From positions 32,316 to 96,315 of the forward strand of contig CAMYKZ010000005.1 of assembly GCA_947259045.1 (NCBI GenBank): a stretch of 64,000 bases of DNA. Reading direction: 5' to 3'. A model generated the notes under the pieces. That model saw only the letters and a program-made list of their open reading frames with translations. It ran no database searches and was not told the DNA's origin. The stretch comes from an uncultured Afifella sp. (GTDB lineage: Bacteria; Pseudomonadota; Alphaproteobacteria; Rhizobiales; Afifellaceae). Each line of letters begins with the position of its first letter. The stretch's first letter is position 1. The position numbers and the translations under genes are program-made. Below are positions 58,043 through 64,000 of the stretch, in pieces.

Positions 58043-59332
58043 ATGGATCGCATTCGCATTACCGGCGGCAACAGGCTGAACGGAACGATACCCATTTCCG
58101 GGGCCAAGAACGCGGCGCTGCCGCTGATGATCGCCTCGCTTCTGACGGAACAGACGCTGACGCTTGAAAACCTGCCCAATCTGGCCGATGTGGCGCTTTT
58201 GAAGCGCATTCTCGGCAATCACGGCGTCGATTACACCGTCAGCGGCAAACGCGCCGGCGTGGTCCGCCAGGCCGGTGAGACGGTCGGCCTGACGGCGCGC
58301 GCCATTGTCGATACAACCGCGCCCTATGATCTGGTTTCGCGCATGCGGGCCAGTTTCTGGGTGCTCGGGCCGCTGGTGGCGCGCATGGGCGAGGCGCGGG
58401 TTTCGCTGCCCGGCGGCTGCGCCATCGGCACCCGCCCGGTGGATTATTTCCTGCTGGCGATGGAAGCACTGGGCGCCGATATCCAGCTGGATTCCGGATA
58501 TGTCGTCGCCGCGGCTCCCCGCGGCCTGCGCGGCAACCGAATCGCGTTTCCCGGCGTGTCCGTCGGCGCGACCCACACCGCATTGATGGCCGCAAGCCTG
58601 GCGCGCGGCGAAACCCTGATCGAAAACGCCGCCCGCGAGCCCGAAGTCGTCGATCTGGCCAATTGCCTGATCAAGATGGGCGCCAGGATCGAAGGCGCGG
58701 GCACGACGCAGATTTCCATCCAGGGTGTCGACCGGCTGAACGGCGCGATCCATTCCGTGCTGCCGGACCGGATCGAAACCGGCACCTATGCCATGGCGGT
58801 TGCCGCAACCGGCGGCGATGTCCTGCTCAGCGGCGCGCAGCCCGATCTGCTGCAATCGGCGTTCGACGTGATCACCAGCGCCGGGGCCGAGGTCGAACAG
58901 ACCAATGAAGGCATCCGGGTGCGCCGCAACGGGGCGGCGCTTGCGCCGGTCGATGTCGAGACGGCACCGTTTCCGGGGTTTCCGACAGATCTGCAGGCGC
59001 AACTGATGGCGCTGATGACCCGGGCCGACGGCGTCTCGCATATCACCGAGACGATTTTTGAGAACCGCTTCATGCATGTGCAGGAACTGGCCCGGCTCGG
59101 CGCCGACATCCAGCTTGACGGCCAGAAGGCCACGGTGACCGGTGTCGGCACGCTGAAGGGGGCGCCGGTGATGGCAACCGACCTGCGCGCCTCTGTCTCG
59201 CTGATCATTGCCGGGCTGATGGCGGAGGGCGATACGATCGTCAACCGGGTCTACCATCTGGACCGCGGTTTTGAGCGGCTGGAACAGAAGCTTTCCGCCT
59301 GCGGTGCGCAGATCGACCGGCTGAGCGATTAA
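58043..59332 (+). CDS. murA: UDP-N-acetylglucosamine 1-carboxyvinyltransferase
   Basis: 429 residues from the ATG at 58043 with GGAGA eight bases upstream. It transfers enolpyruvate from PEP to UDP-GlcNAc, the first committed step of peptidoglycan synthesis. Marks are [32 protein letters not shown], and the [13 protein letters not shown] loop with the catalytic cysteine. It opens the conserved murA-to-tRNA-Phe block. Confidence 0.97.
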   Translation: MDRIRITGGNRLNGTIPISGAKNAALPLMIASLLTEQTLTLENLPNLADVALLKRILGNHGVDYTVSGKRAGVVRQAGETVGLTARAIVDTTAPYDLVSRMRASFWVLGPLVARMGEARVSLPGGCAIGTRPVDYFLLAMEALGADIQLDSGYVVAAAPRGLRGNRIAFPGVSVGATHTALMAASLARGETLIENAAREPEVVDLANCLIKMGARIEGAGTTQISIQGVDRLNGAIHSVLPDRIETGTYAMAVAATGGDVLLSGAQPDLLQSAFDVITSAGAEVEQTNEGIRVRRNGAALAPVDVETAPFPGFPTDLQAQLMALMTRADGVSHITETIFENRFMHVQELARLGADIQLDGQKATVTGVGTLKGAPVMATDLRASVSLIIAGLMAEGDTIVNRVYHLDRGFERLEQKLSACGAQIDRLSD

Positions 59333-59404
59333 TCAGCACCTTGCTCTCCATGCTGCAACGCACTACGACCTTTCGTGAAACTGAAATCACATCATTGGTC
59401 CACT

Positions 59405-59869
59405 ATGGCTGACGCTCCAGACCTGCGCCTGATGGCGCTCGACGAGGAAGACCTGAATATCATTTCCGCCCACCTTCAGGACGCTGTCGTGAAGGTGTCG
59501 GATATGGCACCGGACAACGGCGCCCGGCGGTTTGCCATGGTCGTCAATCGCCTGGCGCGGGAGGCCGGAACCACCCGCCAGGGTTTTCGCAAGGTGCACC
59601 AACGCCGCCGCAGCGCGGTGCATTTCGACAGGGTCGAGGCGGTGCGGTCGATCGGCATCAAACGGTCCGATCCCGATCAGGTCCTGTCGCTTCTGGCGGT
59701 CCATTTCGAGCCCGACCTGGAACCGGACAAGGAGCCTGCCGGCGAAATCTCGCTGGTTTTTGCCGGCAATGCCATGATCACGCTTCAGGTTGAATGTATC
59801 GAGGCCCAGATGAGCGATCTCGGCGCTGCCTGGTCGACGCCGAATGCGCCGCGCCATCCCGGCGGCTGA
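59405..59869 (+). CDS. DUF2948 family protein
   Basis: 154 residues from the ATG at 59405 (MADAPDLRLMALDEEDL); a GTG at 59375 would extend it by ten. Family segments are DLNIISAHLQDAVVKVSDM, FAMVVNRLARE, GFRKVHQRRRSAVHFD and MITLQVECIEAQMSDL. It is restricted to alphaproteobacteria, nearly always sits between murA and hisD, and has no assigned function. Confidence 0.88.
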   Translation: MADAPDLRLMALDEEDLNIISAHLQDAVVKVSDMAPDNGARRFAMVVNRLAREAGTTRQGFRKVHQRRRSAVHFDRVEAVRSIGIKRSDPDQVLSLLAVHFEPDLEPDKEPAGEISLVFAGNAMITLQVECIEAQMSDLGAAWSTPNAPRHPGG

Positions 59870-59919
59870 CAGAGCGCGGCAAGACTGACAGAGCGACCGA
59901 CAGGACAAAGGATACGAAC

Positions 59920-61218
59920 ATGGCGATCCGACTGACAGCTGGTGGATCCGGGTCGGACTTCCAGGCGGCATTCGACAGGCTGCTGGCGGCCAAGCGTGAA
60001 GTGTCTGAAGACGTCGATCAGACGGTGCGGACGATCCTGGCCGACGTGCGCACGCGCGGTGACGAAGCGCTCATCGAACTGACGCGCAAATTCGACCGGT
60101 TCGAACTGACGCCGGACGCCATGCTGATCGGCGCCGGAGAGATCAAGGCGGCGGTTGCCCGATGTGATGAAAAAACGCTGGACGCCCTGCGGCTTGCCGC
60201 AGAGCGCATCACATCGCACCATCAGCGGCAGATGCCGGCCGACGATCATTACACCGATGCGCTTGGCGTCGAGCTGGGATCGCGCTGGACGGCGATCGAA
60301 TCGGTCTGCCTCTACGTGCCCGGAGGCACAGCGTCCTACCCCTCAACGGTGCTGATGAACGCGATACCGGCAAAGGTTGCCGGCGTCGGCCGCATTGTCA
60401 TGGTCGTGCCGACGCCCGATGGCGCGCTCAATCCGCTGGTGCTGGCGGCGGCAGAGCTTGCCGGCATTGACCAGATCTACCGTATCGGCGGCGCCCAGGC
60501 CGTCGCGGCCATGGCCTTTGGGACGGCGACGATTGCCCCGGTTGCCAAGATCGTCGGCCCGGGCAATGCCTATGTCGCCGCCGCCAAACGCCAGGTTTTC
60601 GGCACTGTCGGCATCGACATGATTGCCGGGCCTTCCGAAGTGCTGATCGTCGCCGACGCCGACAACGATCCCGACTGGCTGGCCGCCGACCTTTTGGCCC
60701 AGGCTGAGCATGACACGGCTGCCCAGTCGATCCTTTTGACCGACAGTGCAGCACTTGCCGACCAGGTGGAACAGGCCGTCGGCCGCCAGCTTGAAACACT
60801 GCCCAAGGCGGAAATCGCCGGCGCCAGCTGGCGTGATTTCGGCGCTGTCATCGTGGTGGAGGATCTGCATGCAGCCCTGCCGCTGGTCAATGCCATCGCG
60901 GCGGAACATCTGGAACTGGCGGTTGCCGATCCGGACGCTCTGCTGGCCGGCGTGATCAATGCCGGCGCGATCTTTCTCGGCCGCTACACGCCGGAAGTGA
61001 TCGGTGATTATGTCGGTGGTTCCAACCATGTCCTGCCGACGGCGCGGTCCGCCCGTTTCGCTTCCGGCCTGTCGGTGCTGGACTTCGTCAAGCGCACGTC
61101 GATCCTGCGCTGCTCGCCTGACAACCTGCGCGTTCTCGGCCCGGCGGCGATCGCCCTGGCGGAAGCGGAAGGCCTCCACGCCCATGCGCGGTCCGTCGCC
61201 ATCCGCCTGAACCTTTGA
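59920..61218 (+). CDS. hisD: Histidinol dehydrogenase
   Basis: 432 residues from the ATG at 59920, with AAGGA upstream. It carries out the two final NAD-linked oxidations of histidine synthesis using zinc. Marks are [60 protein letters not shown] and [10 protein letters not shown], the last two carrying zinc and catalytic residues. No other his genes are in the window, as usual for this alphaproteobacterial arrangement. Confidence 0.97.
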   Translation: MAIRLTAGGSGSDFQAAFDRLLAAKREVSEDVDQTVRTILADVRTRGDEALIELTRKFDRFELTPDAMLIGAGEIKAAVARCDEKTLDALRLAAERITSHHQRQMPADDHYTDALGVELGSRWTAIESVCLYVPGGTASYPSTVLMNAIPAKVAGVGRIVMVVPTPDGALNPLVLAAAELAGIDQIYRIGGAQAVAAMAFGTATIAPVAKIVGPGNAYVAAAKRQVFGTVGIDMIAGPSEVLIVADADNDPDWLAADLLAQAEHDTAAQSILLTDSAALADQVEQAVGRQLETLPKAEIAGASWRDFGAVIVVEDLHAALPLVNAIAAEHLELAVADPDALLAGVINAGAIFLGRYTPEVIGDYVGGSNHVLPTARSARFASGLSVLDFVKRTSILRCSPDNLRVLGPAAIALAEAEGLHAHARSVAIRLNL

Positions 61219-61225
61219 GCCTCAG

Positions 61226-61708
61226 ATGACAGCGTCGAACGAACTGAGCCGCCTGATTGAGGTAACGCTGGATGACAAGTCCATCGGCCGGGCGCCGCCG
61301 GACGTGGAACACGAGCGCGCCGTGGCGATCTACGATCTGATCGATGAGAACCTGTTTCAGCCGGCCGGCACCGTACCCGGGCCTTACCGGCTGCTGCTGT
61401 CGCTGGCTGACAACCGGCTGGTGTTCAACATCAGCTCAGACGATGCCGAACCGCTTGTTGCGCATATTCTGTCGCTGACGCCGTTCCGCAAGATCGTCAA
61501 AGACTATTTTCTGGTCTGCGAGAGTTATTACGAGGCGATCAAGACCAGTTCGCCAAGCCGCATCGAGGCCATCGATATGGGCCGCCGCGGTATTCACAAT
61601 GACGGATCGCAGCTGCTGCAGGAGCGCCTGGAGGGCAAGATCGAGATCGATTTCGATACGGCCCGCCGGCTGTTCACCCTGGTCTGCGTACTGCACTGGC
61701 GCGGCTGA
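61226..61708 (+). CDS. UPF0262 family protein
   Basis: 160 residues, cytoplasmic, mixed alpha/beta. Family segments are [52 protein letters not shown] and [18 protein letters not shown]. It is conserved in alphaproteobacteria between hisD and the low-Mr phosphatase gene and has no known role. It lies 7 bases after hisD and 1 base before the phosphatase gene, so it is co-transcribed. Confidence 0.9.
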   Translation: MTASNELSRLIEVTLDDKSIGRAPPDVEHERAVAIYDLIDENLFQPAGTVPGPYRLLLSLADNRLVFNISSDDAEPLVAHILSLTPFRKIVKDYFLVCESYYEAIKTSSPSRIEAIDMGRRGIHNDGSQLLQERLEGKIEIDFDTARRLFTLVCVLHWRG

Positions 61709-61709
61709 C

Positions 61710-62159
61710 ATGGCATCGCCCGACAGGCTGTCCGCTCCGGCGCCGTCTTCGGTCGTGTTCATCTGTGGCCGCAATGCCGTGCGGTCGCCGATGTCGGCAG
61801 CCCTTGCCCAGCATTATTTCCCGGGCCGCCTTCATGTCGCGTCGGCCGGTGTCGCGCCCGGCGTGCGCGACCCGTTTGTCGATGCGGTGCTGGCTGAAAT
61901 CGGCCTTGATCTGGGCAGCCACGCGCCGCACGCGCTTGAAGACCTGCAGGACCTGAATTTCGACCTTGCCATCACCCTGTCGCCGGAGGCGCATCACCGG
62001 GCGCTGGAACTGACGCGCACCATCGCCATCGACGTGGAATATTGGCCTATGCCCGATCCGACCTTGGCCGGCGGCACGCGGGATCAGATCATGATGGCCT
62101 ACCGCGACCTGCGCGAGCGGCTGGCGGATGCCGTCAAACGCCGTTTTGCGGTCAAATGA
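61710..62159 (+). CDS. Low-molecular-weight phosphatase family protein
   Basis: 149 residues from the ATG at 61710. The phosphate loop is CGRNAVRSP (C-x5-R), and the general acid is in WPMPDPTLAGG. The loop differs from the more usual CTGNICRSP-type sequence of tyrosine phosphatases, and arsenate reductase is the other use of this fold. Its place in the conserved block after UPF0262 points to a housekeeping function, not determined. Confidence 0.88.
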   Translation: MASPDRLSAPAPSSVVFICGRNAVRSPMSAALAQHYFPGRLHVASAGVAPGVRDPFVDAVLAEIGLDLGSHAPHALEDLQDLNFDLAITLSPEAHHRALELTRTIAIDVEYWPMPDPTLAGGTRDQIMMAYRDLRERLADAVKRRFAVK

Positions 62160-62251
62160 AGCCGATACAGGGCCAATTATGCGCAAGACGGTTCACACGT
62201 GGCCCCGAATAGGTTAGGAAATCGCGCTTTACAGCGCCTACAAGGCAATTG

Positions 62252-62296
62252 CCTGAACCCGAATCGCTGAAACCCGAATTGCCGACAACCGAATCG
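62252..62296 (+). repeat. Three imperfect 15-base tandem repeats in the infA leader
   Basis: Units CCTGAACCCGAATCG (62252), CTGAAACCCGAATTG (62267) and CCGACAACCGAATCG (62282) lie just upstream of the infA ribosome site. The shared core is ACCCGAAT-like. They may form part of the 5' untranslated region or come from slippage. Confidence 0.7.
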
Positions 62297-62306
62297 AAGG
62301 ACTTGA

Positions 62307-62525
62307 ATGGCTAAGGAAGAAGTACTGGAATTTCCCGGCGTGGTCAGCGAATTGCTGCCCAATGCCACATTCCGCGTGAAGTTGGAAAACGATCACGAAA
62401 TTATTGCCCATACGGCTGGCCGCATGCGCAAGAACAGAATTCGTGTGCTTGCCGGCGACAAGGTGCTGGTGGAAATGACGCCCTATGATCTGACCAAGGG
62501 TCGGATTACCTATCGTTACAAATAG
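62307..62525 (+). CDS. infA: Translation initiation factor IF-1
   Basis: 72 residues, the normal length. The S1/OB fold is plain: [26 protein letters not shown]-type [15 protein letters not shown] and [18 protein letters not shown]. It binds the 30S A site during initiation. GAAGGA precedes the ATG. The upstream 147 bases contain a three-copy 15-base repeat. Confidence 0.98.
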   Translation: MAKEEVLEFPGVVSELLPNATFRVKLENDHEIIAHTAGRMRKNRIRVLAGDKVLVEMTPYDLTKGRITYRYK

Positions 62526-62545
62526 AGCTTGGTGGCTGAGCCGAG

Positions 62546-63181
62546 ATGTTGTCGCGCGATCAGGTCGATCATCCACTGATACTGGCTTCCGGTTCGCCGC
62601 GCAGGCTGAGCCTGCTTGACCAGATCGGTATCGAGCCGGACCGGCTGCTGCCGGCCAATGTCGACGAGACGCCGCAGGCCAAGGAAACCCCGCGCTCGCT
62701 CGCCAGACGGCTTTCAAGAACCAAGGCGGAAGTCTCGCGCCGCGCCGCCGACCGGGACCCGGAGACCCGCGATGCCTACGTGCTGGCGGCAGACACGGTC
62801 GTTGCCGTCGGCCGCCGCATCCTGCCCAAACCGGAACTGACCGACGAGGCCGCCGCCTGCCTCAGGCTGCTGTCGGGCCGCGCGCACAGGGTCTATACCT
62901 CGATCTGCCTGATCACGCCGAAAGGCAAGGTGCGCCAGAAGCTGGTTGAAACCAGGGTTCGCTTCAAGCGGCTTTCGCGCGAGGAGATGGAGACATACCT
63001 GGCCTCCGGCGAATGGCAGGGCAAGGCGGGCGGTTATGCCATCCAGGGCCGCGCCGGCGCCTTTGTCACCAAGCTGGTCGGCTCCTATTCCAACGTTGTC
63101 GGCCTGCCGCTGAACGAAACCATGACGCTTTTGATGGGTGAGGGGTATCCGGTCTATCAAAACTGGATGGAACCGGCATGA
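62546..63181 (+). CDS. maf: Maf-family nucleoside triphosphate pyrophosphatase
   Basis: 211 residues. Maf marks are [36 protein letters not shown], and [15 protein letters not shown]. It hydrolyses non-canonical or methylated NTPs to monophosphates. It overlaps yacG by 4 bases and follows infA by 20 bases, the usual Rhizobiales order. Confidence 0.95.
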   Translation: MLSRDQVDHPLILASGSPRRLSLLDQIGIEPDRLLPANVDETPQAKETPRSLARRLSRTKAEVSRRAADRDPETRDAYVLAADTVVAVGRRILPKPELTDEAAACLRLLSGRAHRVYTSICLITPKGKVRQKLVETRVRFKRLSREEMETYLASGEWQGKAGGYAIQGRAGAFVTKLVGSYSNVVGLPLNETMTLLMGEGYPVYQNWMEPA

Positions 63182-63426
63182 GCGGTGAGCGTGACAAACA
63201 GCCGCCTGCTGACGGCAATGGCGGGGAGGCGACGCCGGACACCGATGACAAGCTGGTTCATCTGCGTCCGCCAAAGCCCTGTCCCGGCTGCGGCAAGCCG
63301 TCGACCCGCAAGGCGTTTCCGTTCTGCTCGGCGCGCTGCGCCGACGTCGATCTCAATCGCTGGCTCTCGGGAAGTTTTGTGATCCCCGGCCGGGCGCTCG
63401 ACGATGCGGACGAGGAAGAAAGCTGA
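63178..63426 (+). CDS. yacG: DNA gyrase inhibitor YacG (zinc finger)
   Basis: 82 residues. The zinc site is four cysteines: CPGCGKPS and [16 protein letters not shown]. coli YacG binds GyrB and blocks gyrase. A polar N-terminal extension of about 30 residues precedes the finger. It is coupled to maf by a 4-base overlap. Confidence 0.95.
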   Translation: MSGERDKQPPADGNGGEATPDTDDKLVHLRPPKPCPGCGKPSTRKAFPFCSARCADVDLNRWLSGSFVIPGRALDDADEEES

Positions 63427-63805
63427 TCCGCCCTGCCGGTCTGCCTTGCCGGGCCGGAATTGAACCGCCGGCTATTGCCGTTCCGCCGCATCCGTGCCTT
63501 TCTGCGCGGCAGGAAAATTGCTTAAAGGTTTGACACAAAAACGAAACCGTCGCGCTGGCTGCTTGTCCGGCTGCCGCCGCCGATAATGATGCGGGCCTTG
63601 ATATCGGGCCGGTTTCAGTTCCTGAAACTGATCCCTGCATGACTTTGCACAGCAGGCCGAGGCGATCAGAAAACACGCAACCGGGATTATATTGCGGTTG
63701 CCGGCGAAAAGTCCGGATTTGCTGCCAGCCGGCTCTGGACAGGCGGCGAGCAAGCTTCTATAAACCGCTCGCTTCCGGCGGCTGCAAACCGCCGATGGAG
63801 CAGAC
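63427..63805. other. Non-coding region between yacG and tRNA-Phe
   Basis: 379 bases. It contains a perfect hairpin GTTTCAG-TTC-CTGAAAC at about 63612-63628 and no credible gene; the minus-strand frame 63472-63753 has no recognised homology and atypical composition. The tRNA-Phe promoter is probably in its last 100 bases. Confidence 0.5.
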
Positions 63806-63881
63806 GCCCAGGTAGCTCAGTTGGTAGAGCAGCGGATTGAAAATCCGCGTGTCGGTGGTTCGATTCCGCCCCTGGGCACCA
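63806..63881 (+). tRNA. tRNA-Phe(GAA)
   Basis: 76 nt including the encoded CCA (63879-63881). Acceptor arm GCCCAGG/CCTGGGC, D-arm GCTCAGTTGGTAGAGC, anticodon arm GGATTGAAAATCC with anticodon GAA, and T-arm GGTTCGATTCC are all regular. A truncated transposase lies 11 bases downstream. Confidence 0.98.
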
Positions 63882-63891
63882 TTTCCTCTTT

Positions 63892-64000
63892 TCATAGCTG
63901 AACCAGCCGGCCTGTCAGCCACATCACCTCAACATTACGCCCGGCCTCACGTTCAAGCCGCCGGCTCGACTGCACCCGGTTCAGATAACCGTAGACATAC
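63892..64000 (-). mobile_element. Truncated IS1182-family transposase fragment
   Basis: The minus strand encodes YVYGYLNRVQSSRRLEREAG and then RNVEVMWLTGRLVQL before a TGA at 63892-63894. This matches the early part of IS1182-type transposases (the segment ending in a conserved WLxGRL before a long catalytic region). The frame stops where hundreds of residues should follow, so the gene is broken. The upstream part is beyond the window. The break lies 10 bases from the tRNA-Phe 3' end. Confidence 0.7.

Noticed and set aside
57872..59257. 461-residue minus-strand frame across murA
   Set aside because: It is antisense to an unmistakable murA, and the His/Gln-rich composition is that of a shadow frame.
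63472..63753. 93-residue minus-strand frame between yacG and tRNA-Phe
   Set aside because: Although not covered by another gene, it has no ribosome site, no recognised domain, and an irregular composition. I treat the stretch as non-coding.
1..64000. CRISPR arrays, rRNA genes and replication origin
   Set aside because: No regularly spaced repeats with unique spacers, no rRNA-like sequence and no DnaA-box cluster or plasmid rep genes were seen on reading through.

Overview
The window comes from an alphaproteobacterium, most likely a Hyphomicrobiales (Rhizobiales) member of the Hoeflea/Phyllobacteriaceae kind. The grounds are moderately high G+C, the gene order murA - DUF2948 - hisD - UPF0262 - low-Mr phosphatase - infA - maf - yacG - tRNA-Phe, a PodJ-like polarity protein, an ALAS-type HemA, an alphaproteobacterial LexA box (GAAC-N7-GAAC) and two sRNA genes that look like the suhB/MmgR (alpha-r8) family. 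The species cannot be fixed from the sequence alone.

Layout. 1-3.97 kb: beta-oxidation genes (FadJ-type enzyme cut by the window edge, thiolase, acyl-CoA dehydrogenase) and a MerR regulator with matching palindromes. 4.35-10.0 kb: one 1,880-residue PodJ-like protein. 10.07-17.9 kb: the ligase-associated DNA repair set (PdeM, Lhr-type helicase, MBL exonuclease, ATP-dependent ligase), here carrying a small RHH/RAMA-like protein and a lytic transglycosylase in the ligase operon. 18-23.2 kb: housekeeping and small genes (NTF2-like, HDAC-like, MATE, PyrD, DUF952, a small secreted protein).

23.3-29.6 kb is the most unusual block: an exosortase fused to an EpsI-like domain, a secreted VIT/VWA protein with a PEP-CTERM-like tail, then an OmpR-type response regulator and a histidine kinase. 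It mirrors the known proteobacterial dedicated sortase system (sortase + VIT/VWA target + two-component pair), but an exosortase stands where the sortase would be. 29.6-34.8 kb holds an acetyltransferase, an esterase, YjbQ, a DUF4212/VC_2705-type symporter pair and a LuxR-type response regulator. The SSS-type hybrid kinase at 39.65-43.2 kb probably belongs with that regulator, as in CrbS/CrbR acetate control. Between them lie an SOS-boxed radical SAM/UdgX repair operon and a flavoprotein.

43.4-56.8 kb: mscL with its terminator, an AbrB-type membrane protein, psuK, a nested palindromic repeat, an aldehyde dehydrogenase, a Dpp-type peptide ABC transporter, an M20 deacylase, psuG, hemA and a small unknown gene. 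The peptide-uptake block sits between psuK and psuG. 56.9-57.5 kb is a non-coding stretch with two tandem sRNA candidates and tRNA-Thr. 57.7-63.9 kb is the conserved murA-to-tRNA-Phe block, ending beside a truncated IS1182-type transposase fragment at the right edge.
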